Shown here piece after piece: positions 1 through 11,970 of a stretch of 64,000 nt of DNA. How positions within the stretch are numbered: position 1 is the first letter of the stretch; every line of letters begins with the position of its first letter. The stretch covers positions 21,080,501 through 21,144,500 of the forward strand of contig NC_084592.1 in NCBI RefSeq assembly GCF_033807715.1, written 5' to 3'. Position numbers and translations under genes: made by a program. The notes beneath the pieces were generated by a model. That model was not told the origin of the DNA and made no database searches. It saw nothing but the letters and a program-made list of their open reading frames with translations. The DNA is from Cololabis saira (Eukaryota; Chordata; Actinopteri; Beloniformes; Belonidae).

Positions 1-2639
1 AAAACAGAAACACAGGGCTAACAAGGGTCAGATATGAAATTTCAAGGAAGTGACACATGACAGGACAAACAATTAAGTGTCAGTACGCTGACCTTGGGGC
101 AACAGTTTTACACCATGACCCTGTATGCATTAGTCATTCCACCAGCAGCACGAAGGGGGGAGAAAAAGTGAGCCTCACTGCGCTTGTTAATCCAATGCCA
201 TGAGCCCAGTGTTGTTCATTGTTTGGTCGTTATGATTAAAAGATGTAGAGCACTATGGAAATTGGAGGGCCTGTGATTTGTCTTAGTCTGGTCAGCCTCC
301 TAGCAGTCTGTGCAAGTTTCAGAAGCGCATCTGAAGATGGTTGTGGTTTTTACTACACACACACAAGTCCGACTCACATACCTGAACACACGCAGGCTCG
401 GCATCAGATTGGACCATTAAATACTGTATATAAAGATGTAAATCTGTTTATTACCCATCTGGAACAAGAAAGGACAAAAAAAATAATCACCACCATCAAA
501 ACTATTCTGTCACAGGAGGAACATCTGCTTCCCTTGTGTAAGTTTCACTTCAGAAATCAAGGATGTAATTATTCATGTAGAAAGCACAGCTAGGAGAAGA
601 AAAAGCCATGTTCTGCTGAGTATTGCTTTTAAAGCAGGCGACCAAACAAGCGGCGGCTGCACTGTAATCAGTCAAACACCCACCGCTAATTCTTCAGGTG
701 GTTAAAACCGCAGAATCTTTGACTCAGGAGTGCTGGTGTCCTCTTCCGTTACACAAAAGTCTTTTTATTTTATTTGTAGAAAATATGAATTTCATGTGAC
801 ACTTATTGATTAGTTTTGTCATAAAAAGGAGACATTTTTAAAAGGTAGATTTTATGTTGTAAAAGTATTTTGTTTTTGCTGTCTTGGGTGTTTCTTACAC
901 CTGTTGCACAAATTTAACTCATACAGCATCAAAATAGCACTTTTAAAAAAAATATGACCACAAATTATGATATAGAAAATAATGACCATAAACAAATGCC
1001 ACCTGTTTTTCTGTTTTGTTTTGTTTTTTAATCATCATAGACATAGGCCAGCATGGTCTCATTTCTCCGCGACAGCTGGTGATGCTTTCCTCTGATTCGC
1101 GGTAATCCACTTTTTATTATGAAGGAAGTACTGGGTTTTTTTCTCTCTTCTTTTTAAATACAACAAGGAAGGAGAAAATAATATATTTGGTAAGGATATA
1201 TTGTCTGATCAGGGCAGAAATAGCGATCCAAATTCTATAAATAAAATTCAGCACTTCCAAAGGCAACCATTTTTATGATTTTTTTTATTTCAGATGTTTA
1301 TTTGATGCTTTCAAACTCCATTTCAGCTGAAAGAAGCAACAGTTTCAGTTGTGAAGTGTTACTGTCAGAATAAACTTTGTAGTTTTTCTTTGACCATCTT
1401 CTGATCTTCTACTGTGACATTTGTGAAATACAAAATAACTCTTAGACCAATAAAAATGTTGCTCTTTCTCTTCAAAACAGAATAAAACAGGGGGAAAATA
1501 CTTTGGTCATGTGAATATACAGCTTCAAAACCAAAAATCTATCATACTGACAACAGTCAACTGTCACGTTTACTGTGAATCTCACAACGTTGTGATCATC
1601 TTTGTGACAATTCACTGTTTTTGTTAGTAGAAAACACAAATCTGGGAACAATCATGCAGAATCCTGCAGATTTATTAACTTTTCATGTAATAAGGTAAAG
1701 ATTAAGTGTAAGCACTTTGCCTCATACTGCAGGTTACCAGCTTTGATAATGCATACTATTATGTAAATGAACATGGCATGACCCAAATCTGCTCCGTGTA
1801 AATTAATGTATTTTACCTTTGAGATAATTTGTTGCAGGTCCTCCAAACCATTTGTGGAACATGTTTAGAAGAAGACGTCCAGTAACAGAGATTTAGTAGT
1901 TTAAGAATTGGATGAATCACAGGAAAATCATTTCCATGTAAAATGTTATAATTATTTTTTTCTAATGGTCATAATAGTATGTGCAAGGTGTAAAATGAGT
2001 GTCATTACTCATATGTGATGGGTACATTGCAGCAGAGGAGCAGTGAGAGCCAGTAGCTTGTTTAGAGAGAGCTAATCCCGGCTCATTTGTTGAGATCTGT
2101 GAAAAAGAAACAAAAGATTAATTCATTTATTTCCTTACTTACTCACGAGCAGCATTAGGACTTCTAAGTATCGCTACTTACCAATACCATCCAATACGGT
2201 TTGTTTACAAGTGCATGTTTTAATGAGATTAAAGTGGGTTAATATCAGTAAATATTGTTTTCTATTTGTTCAAAAGAACGATGATGTCAATCAGTCACAA
2301 CTTCTCACTGTAACTTAATTTCATATGGGCAGAGTGTCACTGACAATATTTGAATGTAGTAAAGGAAAGCTGAGACCACATGAAGCAAGACAAAACCTTG
2401 AAATCCTGACAAATGTAATGCTGAATCAAAATCATACAAAGAAAGAATACCCCGGCTTTGCAAATGAAAACAAACAAAACAAACACACACAAGTTTAAGA
2501 AGGAGATAAGTGGGGTTATGACCGCTACAATATGAAGCTGGGAGGTTCACTGGATGGAAACAGGAGGCTGGGGACACCTTTCTCTTTTTTTTTTTCTTTT
2601 TCCTTTTTTTTTTAAGCTACTTCTCCTGCAAACAGCATT
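1..2639. other. AT-rich non-coding DNA, no gene recognised
   Basis: No transposon ends, splice-flanked exon or conserved protein was recognised. A 112-codon frame at 255-593 has no domain, no signal peptide and no composition bias towards coding, so I treat it as chance. Short C, T and A homopolymers and TTTTATTT-type tracts are common. A GCTAATCCCGG stretch near 2073 contains a TAATCC core of the kind bound by OTX/PITX homeodomains, which is suggestive only. Confidence 0.6.
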
Positions 2640-3240
2640 ATCTTGATTAAAGTTTAATTAAGGATCACATTTGGCTGTGCCTTTCATAGCGATCTACATG
2701 AGCAGATTTCCTAGGGCTTAACTTTATCGCTGGGAAAATCCTCCTTTATTACTTTCAACCTGTTGTAAAAGCTGTTGGCACGGAGGGACGGCTGCCTCAT
2801 TCACTGGGCTTGTTTGCTGCTGGAGAAATCCTGCGTCTCAGGAGATCTCCCCACAGTGGTTCAATTTAATATCTGTCCTATCACTACAAGGCTGGGGCTC
2901 ATTATTAATGATACTATTCATTAATTTCTTGTTGGGCTGATGTTATTTATTAAAATATTAAAGAAAGCTCCTGAGACACTCATGTAATGAGGGATGTGTC
3001 CTCCTCCCACACTTCCCTCCCCCTCACCACCACATCCCCCCCTCTCCTCCCTTCTGCTGGATGGATGGTGGGTGGAATTACCCCACTCGGACGCTGCTAG
3101 CCTGCGCACCCTCATTAGTTGTTCTCCAGAGCTGAGTGACACCATAAATCCATTCTGCATGTCCACCAACGGCAGCCATATACAAACGCACGCCACCCGC
3201 CTCGCCTTGTTAATGAGCCATTCCCATGCACAGGGAATTG
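2640..3240. promoter_or_regulatory. Candidate conserved non-coding block
   Basis: A stretch of balanced composition stands out from AT-rich flanks. It holds several homeodomain-type cores (TTTAATTA near 2653, CATTATTAATGATAC near 2900, ATTCATTAATTTC near 2918) followed by a C-rich strand (3000-3060) and mixed-composition sequence. No repeat end or splice-bounded frame is visible. The frames on both strands across 2921-3245 overlap each other and are proline- or glycine-rich because of the CCTCCC run, so they are not evidence of a protein. The regulatory label is inference from motif density. Confidence 0.3.
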
Positions 3241-3682
3241 ACTAGTGTCCGTCCACCGTAACTGGACAGTATTTTTTGGAAGAGCTGAACTGCAGCCGCC
3301 GTTTAGATTTAGGGCACCGGAAAACAGTTTCAGTTCACAATTAATAAACTACCATGTTGTAAACTTGACATAGAAAATTAAACTCTGAAGCATTGCCGGC
3401 CCGTTATTAAGACTCTCCGATGATAAACAGAGGGGTCTTGATTGCTGTAATATTATTATAATGCCTCCAGGCATGAGAAAAATGAAAGAAACACAGGGGC
3501 AAGAGTCTTGAAATACACACAAAATACACTCATGCAGCATGAGAGTGTAAAAGTCACACAAGAATCGTGAAAATTATTTGATATGCATTTAAAGTATAAT
3601 GCAATGTAACATAGCAGATCAATATTTCCCTTTTTCGGGCGACATTAAGACCACATGTTTTAATGACTTCTGAGTTTATACT
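3241..3682. other. Unique-looking DNA, nothing recognised
   Basis: No gene, repeat end or clustered motif was recognised between the candidate regulatory block and the family A transposon. Confidence 0.5.
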
Positions 3683-4757
3683 TTAAAGCAGCACTATGTA
3701 ACTTTTCCACCTTAATATCATATTTCCAGAGTCATTGTGATGGTACATCAACTTCCAACAGGTTTAATGGCACCTCTGTCATGGTCTGAGGGGTCTGTAT
3801 CACCTTCACTGGCACTATGTAACTTTGAGGTGGATGGTAGGAACCCTTCCACACTAAAAAACTACACATTTTTACGGCTTTGACTGCTTTACGGCATACG
3901 TCACTTCCCCCTCCTTCCCGATTCGTAGTCGAGATGAAAGCTGGGCGGGACGTGGAGCGCAGAGCTCAGCAGAAGCTGGTATCATGGCCGAAGCAGCGAA
4001 AGAAACGAAGAAAATAAAAGTTTTATCGGAGGAAGTGAAAAAAGAAAGCGGGAGAGTAACAAGCTAAATGCCCGGACAAGAATAAACATTGGCCCGGCAT
4101 TCACTCGCTGGCGTGAGATGAAAGACGAGGAGGGATGTCCGAAATTGTGTAATTCTCAATGAGGAAGCTTTATAAAATAATAATACAATTGAATAGAATT
4201 ACAGCACTAGAGGAAATAATGCAATGCAAAGAAAATGTATAGAACATTTCTAGTATTTTTCCTGAGAACTGTAAAATTGTGCGGGGCTGATCTGCAAAAT
4301 ATAAGGAATGGGCATTCAGTTATTCACAGGTTATAAAGTATTTTTTTATTTTGTCAGTAAGTATGTTGGACTAGTGTATGAGTTTGTAGTTCGGGGCGCA
4401 TTATCTCGCTGAAACAGGACAGGGGGGCGGGGGTGACTTCACTAATAAAACCAAGTTGAACTTATTGATTTTCAACATCGTCATAATATATTGTTTAGCC
4501 AAAAATAGATACATTACCTCTTCGTTATCCATCCTGCAAACGACCGCTGAAATCAGAAAAGTAGTTTTGAAAGTCCGTCCCGTCTTATTTCATTCACTAT
4601 CAAAACAAATGCATGCGACAGGAGATCAGGATCTTTCCGGCAGTACGCGCTGGTGCTCATGGGAAATGTAGTGTTCTTTCTGGTAAAGCACTACCGCTTT
4701 TGTCCAAAGGAGCCGCCAAACTCGACAAAAGCTAAAACTTACATTGTGCTGCTTTAA
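3683..4757. mobile_element. Family A TTAA-ended DNA transposon, longer copy
   Basis: The element begins TTAAAGCAGCACTATGTAAC and ends with the inverted counterpart, GTTTTAGC-type bases followed by ACATTGTGCTGCTTTAA, so terminal inverted repeats of roughly 22 bp frame 1,075 bp. TTAA sits at both outer edges. It may be a 4-bp target duplication, or the outer bases of the repeat around a TA duplication. A second copy at 16419-17133 matches over both ends but lacks about 360 internal bases, which defines the element by comparison. A degraded open frame lies inside (3984-4162). The superfamily was not resolved: a TTAA target recalls piggyBac, but the ends do not look like classical piggyBac ends. 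Confidence 0.85.
3984..4162 (+). pseudogene. Broken open frame inside family A transposon
   Basis: An ATG at 3984 in a GC-rich leader opens a lysine-rich frame (starting MAEAAKETKKIKVLSEE) that stops after 27 codons. One base out of register, the frame continues with NIGPAFTRWREMKDEEG and then a stop at 4160-4162. A single-base frameshift in the A-rich run near 4040 would account for both parts. The tryptophan-arginine motif resembles a short segment seen repeatedly in fish transposon-derived predicted proteins, but I cannot name the family. The second copy of the element keeps the same start (16725) but stops early and has lost the motif region. It is probably the N-terminus of the ancestral transposase or of a captured exon. 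Confidence 0.5.
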
Positions 4758-5929
4758 GGTTGTGCTGCATTTAATCATGTTTCAAATAATCTGTACTATC
4801 TTGGCCAAGTCGAGAGGGCTATAATATAAAGAATATTTCAATATAATGCACTTACATCCACTCTGCAGAGCAGTGAACACCTTCAAGGCAATGGCTCAAA
4901 GTCTTAGAAAACGTACAAAAGTTGCCTTAGCGGGTTAGTATTAGTAGTAATAAAGTGACCATCGTATGTATTATGTGACACACTAATATCACCTTGTGAA
5001 TCATTAAAGGGCTGCTTCAACAAATCTAGACAAAGACGAAGGCAGCCTCTGATGGAGAGGTTTAAGTGACAGTTTAAACAAGGTTGGACTTTTTGGCATC
5101 AAGGGTCACACACAGAAATATAAGAATTCATTCATCGTAGTAATTAATCAGATCCAATTATATTGCACAGAATATAACAAATTGCAGGGGAAAATAATGA
5201 TATATCACTGCCATGTCATAGGGATTTGGGAATAAAGCAGTAATTAATAAGACAGACTTTTTAATATAGTACGAAGCATGTGAGCAGCTACTGTTTGAAC
5301 GTGATGACGTAATTAGAGACAAGTTGAACATGGTGTTTTCGCAGGTTCACCTAATGAAGGTCAAGGTAGAGGATGGGTCCATGTTTTAGGGGCAAGATGT
5401 ACACATAATTAAGGGTTTTGTGACTCAAAATATATTAAAAAAATTAGGTTATTTGGAGCGCTGCGTTTATGATCTACGGTATATGTTCTTATTCATTTCT
5501 TATAAGTTGCACAGAAGGCAGCGCAACATTATATTGACTCATATTACACGTTGTAAAACACAGTTTGAAGGCATAAAATTTGACTGGTACAATATCTTCA
5601 CATTCTGTCAGTTTTTTTACCTTATTTCTTTTACACAAATAATTGAAAAGTTTTCCACTGTGATGGAAGTCTGAAAGACCTCAGATGGTATTATTATGAA
5701 TGTCTCCACAATCAGGGTCAGTTATAAACCACTGATTATCGTAATATACAAACTACCCCAAATACCATTCACAGCGTATGTGTGCAGCATTTTATTTTAA
5801 TCAGATGCTAGTCCCCATAACAGGGAAGAATGAATTAAAACTGAAATAAGAATAAATGCAGAGAAGAGGAGGAAGTGAAGTGAACAAATGTTCTTCATGC
5901 AGACAACAAAAGAGAGAGCACGAGGAAAG
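4758..5929. other. AT-rich non-coding DNA, no gene recognised
   Basis: Nothing beyond low-complexity A/T tracts was seen. The 84-codon frame at 5420-5674 is rich in I, F, Y and K, as chance frames in AT-rich DNA are, and has no recognisable domain. Confidence 0.55.
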
Positions 5930-6260
5930 AAACCTCTCGTTGGCTTCTCGTGAGTGCAGAATTAATCACCCGCCTGCCTGGCTGGTCTCCGCTTGGACCT
6001 GAGGACAGAGGTAATAAGACGGGCCCTTGAGGGACGCTGACGCCGAGTATAAATATCAGCTGCTGTGCATATGCAAATTGCAGCGAGATTTATTTATTTT
6101 TTAATTTCTTCTCAAAGGCTCAAGTGTGCTAATATCAAATAGCAAGCTTTTAGGGAGTGTTTAATGGCTGATGGTGGGAGGTAGGGAGCGGCGGACTCCG
6201 GAGCGCGCCGCAGTTCATGAGTAATTAAGGGGTGTTTTGCTCGGCATAAATAATGCTGTT
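5930..6260. promoter_or_regulatory. Candidate enhancer with octamer site
   Basis: GC-balanced sequence between AT-rich flanks contains a perfect octamer ATGCAAAT (6071-6078) inside GTGCATATGCAAAT, one base from a palindromic POU dimer site. A TATA-like GTATAAATATC (about 6047), CAGCTG (6058-6063), a TTTATTTATTTTTT tract and GAGTAATTAAGG (6219-6230) lie close by. No coding frame fits. Homeodomain, POU and E-box cores packed into 200 bp suggest an enhancer, but this is inference; conservation was not tested. Confidence 0.35.
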
Positions 6261-8030
6261 TGTATTGGCTCTACGGAGGAGTGGGGTGCTGAGAGAAGAG
6301 AGGTGGAGGTTCTGGGTGGGAGTGGGGGTGGAGGTGAGATGGGATGCTGGGCAGACAGGAGCTGCAGGGGTTAACCCCTCAACACACACCTCTGTTCAGC
6401 TCTTAACACAAGCACGGAGAGGCTCGTTGGTTAGTTCTGCACCTCTCAGAGTGACTCGGGAAATGATTGTTCACAACCGTTACAGCGACTTTCCAAGATT
6501 TCTTTTCTTCTCACTAACCTCATTAATTGGTCTTTGACAAAACTGAGTAGCATAAACGGCCTACCAACACGGCAATAAGTGCAAACACTGATGAATAACA
6601 GTTTTTTTTGCTCATCTATGAATACGGCAGCTTTTTGTACTGTTAGAAATGGAAACTTGCACTTATTCAACTGCACAATCACATCAAAATTTTCTTTATT
6701 AACCATAAAAGTGAAAAGAATATAAACCAGCATTTGGAAAGGTCTCAAGAAATTAATCTTACATAGTAAATGTTGCCTTGTAAACTCAAAATCAGGTCTT
6801 GAAAAGGTTAATTCTGGTTTCTGTAAACAGCCACCACGATTTTCTTTTTCTTTATTATGTGTAATCGTTGTTATTCATCTTTGCTCTCCTTGTTTAAATG
6901 CTGTTTCAGCATTCTTGTGAAAAGCAGTAACTTTGAAAATAATTCAGCATTGCTCTACGATCTCCTGCACAGGTTTATGCATGCACAGGTTTATTATGAG
7001 CCTTCTGAAACAAATTCACCACAAAAGATCGTTCTCAACAATGTGTACTTTTGGTCATGTCAGAGGAGGTAATTTTCACTTGGCTGGGAAATAGAGTTAT
7101 TTCCTCACACATTAGTAGAAGAGCTGACAGGCCATCGAATGTACTGCACTTGAGCACACTAATGGTCAGTGAGTAACCCTTACCCCTCCTCAACAGCACC
7201 AACGGAGACACCGAGAGAGTGTGAGAGAGAGAGGAGAGCCATTTATAGATCCTTCCCTCTTACCGTGTTCACCTGTGTTTGAAATGATCAGGTGTGTGCA
7301 GCTCCACTCACCAAATGTATCTCTCCAAGTGGAGAGATACTCCATATTCCCAGAAAAGAGTAAGAAATAATCTTGTAATTTAAATTATAGAAAATGTTTT
7401 CCTATTTATGTGTACTGTATGTCAACAAGATGAGGACGATGTTTTCCCCAACATTCATCATGCTTCCTGAAAGTGCAGTAGATTCGTCACGAGAGAGAAG
7501 CAAAGCTCAAGAGGAAATCAGTGATTCTAAACGGTGCTCTGGTTTATGAAGCAGTGACGCGACGCCACCTCCAACAAAGAGCCGCTCTCCTCCTTCCAGT
7601 TTTAGAGGCCACGAAGGACGAGAGGAGTACCAGATTCGAAACACTGGCTCGCCAGTTCCACTGGGTGCAATTATCCCACGTCTCTGTCATAACAAGTGGA
7701 CGAGCGCTTGAGTGAAACGGTTTAGCTGTCACGACCGCGTGGCAGGACGTGGCCTTGTTTAGGAAGCCGGCTGATCCCCAGAGTCTGGAGATTATCGTGT
7801 CCGGCACAAAGAACCAATAAATCAATCTGTTTAAAAAAAAAAAAAAAACGAAATTCATAATCCTCTGTTTAACTATCAAAAACACCCTTTTTTTCTTTTA
7901 AAAAGACTCAACTATGTTTTACCATCTCACTCTAAAAAAAGCATTGGTTCACATAAGCACGAGATGATTAGAAACAAATTTATACAGCTGATGATGATAA
8001 ACAAAAACAGCTCAGAGATTCGAAGTTTCT
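6261..8030. other. Non-coding DNA with small hairpin and poly-A tract
   Basis: No gene was recognised. A perfect hairpin (10-bp arms GTATCTCTCC / GGAGAGATAC, loop AAGT) lies at 7317-7340. A 16-base A run is at 7833-7848. A GAGAGTGTGAGAGAGAGAGG purine tract is at about 7214. Overlapping frames on both strands at 7521-7885 have no family resemblance. Confidence 0.5.
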
Positions 8031-8640
8031 TCAACTATCTACCCAACACTTGTGCACTTGTTTATTCGTTAGACTTTTAATAAGCAGACGTATCAGGGGC
8101 GACACGTGCTGGGATTGTTTACGACTCGCTGGGAGGTACTGTAAAGCTAACAGGGACTGGCACCACCTGTGCCCCCACTTTCCAGCTGCCAGTGCTGTTT
8201 CGCAGGGCCCACAGAAAGGCACATTAGCTGAGGCTGCAACTAGAGCTCCACTCGCCTGGTCATGCTGTGGAAATGTCAGCCGCAGACCCAGCCAGGTCCG
8301 CTGAGCCCTGAGCCTGGCTCTGGCGCCCAGCATGACTCTGACATGATCATGGACGGCGGTTGTGACACATGTAAGCAATGACTCCACACGGCTATCTGAT
8401 CAGCATTACGCCGCTGTCAAAAGGCTCTGACTACAAGAGCGTGATGAGAGCTGTGATAGGGCTCCCTCTCTCATATGGGTCAGACACAGAGGTGGCCAGT
8501 CCACCTCGCTGAAAGCACTCCATACTCACCGCCCTCCCAGTATCAACAGCGTTTGATGTGAATAAAGACAACTCAGAGACTCGAACTGAAGAATATCCTT
8601 TTCCTGAATGCATTAATTCAATATATAATGCCATATATTT
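8031..8640. other. GC-enriched unique block, function unknown
   Basis: This block is clearly richer in G+C than its surroundings and carries long frames on both strands (8031-8387 minus, 8050-8304 plus). Frames on both strands in a GC-rich island are expected by chance, and neither shows a domain. It could be a conserved non-coding element or an old exon. No clear splice pair was found. Confidence 0.25.
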
Positions 8641-9739
8641 ACATATTTCTCACATGATGTATTTATTTTTAATGAACACACAAGTAGGGTTTAAAATACA
8701 GCAGGAGCAAAACAAGCATTATTTGTCATAAGCCCGTGCGCACATCAACCATCAATCATCACCATCAGAATTGCCACAGTCTGCTGTCAGGGCCTATTAC
8801 TGCTGAATTCATTTCCCTCAATTAATTCAAAATCTAACCCCTTGGCTGCCACCAATGTATGTTTTTTATATCCATCCACCCACCTATTTGTCACAATGGA
8901 CTCAGTGACAGTACAGTAATGCATTCATTATAAAAATGAGAAGCAAGAGTCCACACATATCATTAATTAACTCAATTTTTTTGTAGAAAAGATAAATATA
9001 CAGCAACAGCATTTCTGCAAACATTGCAATACCCATGCAGGCAAGCGGCAAAACTACTCGCAGAATAAAAAGCAAAACAAATGTAGCTCTTCACATATGA
9101 AAACTGCAAATTTAGAGTTGAGAAAAAGAGTTTTTCTAATCCTTCCTTTGATGCCACTAACTTTACAATGAGCTTATAAATCCAACATTCACACATGAGA
9201 TCACATCAGTTAAATAAGAAACGACAAAGAAATGTCATGAGAGGGTAGTGTCTGATCATCAGTCTTATCTGCGGCTCCCATCGTCCACCGCGCGGGCACA
9301 GACATGAACGTAAACAGACACACACAAAAAAAAAACAAGCACACATAATTAATAAACAGCACAAAGCACAACTATTCTTATCGCTGAGACTACTGTATCA
9401 TATTAAACAACTGTTTAGTCTTGCAGTGGACAAGAAGACTTTCATGCCTAAAATGCAGTGTTTAAATTAATTAAGTGTGAACATGATTTAACTTCAGGAT
9501 ATCATTTGAAAGTATAATTGCTCATAGGGATTCAAATGAACTCGGTGGGCTGTATTGTCACCCCACTGTGTACCCCATGTTGGGAAATGTCCAGTTTTAA
9601 AAAGATTAATTTGCATCTTTGAGGAGAAAGTCTTAATCTCAATCTTAAAGGACATTAAAAGAGGGGGGGTTGTGGGGGGACAGCGAGAGAGAGGGAGAGA
9701 GAACTCGCTTGCAATCAGATGCCACTTGACTAAATTGTT
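8641..9739. other. AT-rich DNA with a possible small conserved element
   Basis: At 8720-8850 a balanced stretch with ATCAACCATCAATCATCACC, TTAATTC cores and CTGCTGTCAGGG resembles a TALE/homeodomain-type regulatory element. The rest is A/T-rich with no repeat or gene recognised. Confidence 0.3.
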
Positions 9740-9960
9740 CACCGTGCAGAATTCACGATTACATGTTTCCCATGCATGATTCCAATCGCTTTAGCGGCAG
9801 CGCAGGGAGCATCTCGGCTGTGCATATTAATTACGCAGAGGCGTCGTCGTCGTATCAGATTGCAGGTCCACAGCAACCGTGCTGGCTGAGCTGGGTCATT
9901 TGAACTGGGGGTGCAGCTTTGCGAGCCTGCTGTGCACACTCAGCCGTAGTCATGAGGCAG
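9740..9960. promoter_or_regulatory. Candidate conserved non-coding block
   Basis: A compact block contains CATGCATGATTCCAATCGC, GTGCATATTAATTACGC, a CGTCGTCGTCG run and a balanced 3' half. CpG retention and homeodomain cores in otherwise AT-rich DNA suggest selection. There is no coding or transposon signal. Confidence 0.28.
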
Positions 9961-10467
9961 AGGGCTTAGGTGGCAGGTTGCCAGTGTGATTACCAGTTCA
10001 GTAATCAATACCAGTTCCTCACTGGTTTCCCACAATGCATCCAAGCGCCACACAACAAGGTTAAATTACACTCTTTAGAAGAACACATACGCCTTAAACA
10101 TTTCATTCATACATTTATTTCAACAGTAGAAATAACAGAACTGTTATATGTAATTAAAATACAAAAGAAAATACAGAATCAAACATGCTCAAAGAACTAG
10201 AGCATTTTAGAGCATTATGCAAACCAATCGGATTTATTTGTTTCCTGTGCAGCACCTTTGCCACAAGAGTCGTTTGACATGAGCTCATGTGGCATTTGAG
10301 ACGAGGGATGAGCACAAGTCGTGGCTGGTTAGGCGTACATCAGTGACTCAGCTCGCTGATGTGTGACTCCCTCACACCAAACAGCTGTAAATAGCTCTTA
10401 ACAACTCCCACATCACAAGAAAAGACATCTCCTGCGCATTTTGGAGGCAGAATTTTACATTTTGTGC

Positions 10468-10522
<55 letters not shown>

Positions 10523-11684
10523 GAGTCAAAGTAAAAAGTCAACTAATGGGAAAAACTCCAAGCAACATATTAGTTCAGTTTTTCAGACTAACCCTTTCTG
10601 AATTACGTTCAGAGAATAAGGGATTCTTTTCACTCTTCTAACACAATATGTTTTCCCATTTAAAATGTGGCTATAAACAATGACTGCAAGCGTACAATAT
10701 CTGGAAAAATATTATATTTTCTGTGATATTTACATCAGAAGACACACCTGGAGCAACTCGGTGTCCTTAAAATAATTACAGAGAGTTCACAATTCATCCT
10801 CATTGTCTTGAAGTTCTGTGTATGAAAATATAAAACCTGTCCACAGCACATTCATCGTGCTGTGGGAAGCATGAATTAGGCCCTACTCAGTATAGGAACT
10901 GATATCCAAATCCTGCGATGTGTCCTTTTGAGGCACACCTAACAAGTTTCCCCTTTCTGATTAGCTCAGCAGAAACTGTGATAGTTTACCTTGATAAATT
11001 AGAGGAGGCAAGATTTAATGAACAGAACACGGGGGTCACCTTTGTTTCTTGGGGTGATACAATAAGAAAAAACAAACAGATTTTTCTTACTGCCACATGC
11101 CTCTCCTTAATAATCAGATTTCTCATCCTCCTTTGTAATAGAGGGCGCACTGAATCTCATTACCTTCTGTAGCTAAAGGGAAAGAAGCAACACTTCTTCT
11201 CTGACTTCCTACGTGGACGGGGGAGGGGTGGACAGTGGTGGCGGTTGGGAAAGCGTGGGACACATAAAGTTCTGCTTGTTTGCACATACATCCACATCCT
11301 CTTACAGATATGTAAATGACTCGGGCAAAACCCAAATGCTAAAGTCTACACCATTAGTTTTCCACTTCATAATCTCCACATGGGGCCGTTAGAGGGATAA
11401 TGTACCATACAATACATGGTTTACTTTTAATTAATAGGGAAAATGTATTTTGAAATGAATATTAAATCTAGATTAATGTGGAAAATCTCCATCCTCTCTG
11501 TAAATATAAGGGTCTGATCTTTTGGGAGGAGAGAAAACACAGAGTGGAGTGGACTTAGGAAAAGAAAAAAAACAACAATTTATTGAAAAATTACTTTTTT
11601 AAATAAAACAATGGGGGGAAAACACAATGTACAATTTTTTTTCATAGTAAAGCAACAGTAAGATTGTCCGAGCAGTCACTCAGT
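9961..11684. other. Non-coding DNA around a TA microsatellite
   Basis: Apart from the microsatellite at 10471-10517, only unique-looking AT-rich DNA is present. The frame at 10441-10641 is a translation of the TA repeat. A purine-rich GGACGGGGGAGGGGTGGACAG stretch near 11216 is low complexity. Confidence 0.5.
10471..10517. repeat. (TA)n microsatellite
   Basis: About 23 uninterrupted TA units. Confidence 0.98.
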
Positions 11685-11970
11685 AATTCAAATTCAATCT
11701 AATTTGATTTATATAGCATTTATTACAATACAAGCTGTAATAGATACAATACAGGGTGCTTTCCAGAGACCTGGAGCATGACCCCAGGGCAATTATTACA
11801 TTAGAAAAAACCTTAGGACAAACAGTGGCGAGGAAAAGCTCCGCCTTAAGAGAAGAGGAACCTTGAGCAGGACCTGGCTCATAAGGAAGGCCAGCCGGGT
11901 AGAGCAGGAAAAGAGAGATCAGACAGAGAAAATGAGAGGAGAGGCACAGATTGTCCAACAACCTAGAGTT
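11685..11970 (-). mobile_element. Degenerate antisense retroposon 3' end
   Basis: The left edge is an imperfect AATTCAAATTCAAT tail followed by TTATATAGC. The sequence continues through GGTGCTTTCCAGAGACC, AACAGTGGCGAGGAAAAGC, GAGGAACCTTGAGCAGGACC and TGGCTCATAAGG. This is a familiar high-copy fish repeat normally read from the opposite strand, with the A/T-rich oligomer tail at its 3' end. The minus-strand frame at 11680-11961 (GLPYEPGPAQG, FLATVCPKVF) is a translation of the repeat, not a gene. The retroposon class (LINE 3' end or SINE) is not settled. Confidence 0.65.

Noticed and set aside
255..593. 112-codon frame with a hydrophobic N-terminus resembling a signal peptide
   Set aside because: The hydrophobic start is short, the rest has no conserved cysteine pattern or domain, and no promoter or splice context was found.
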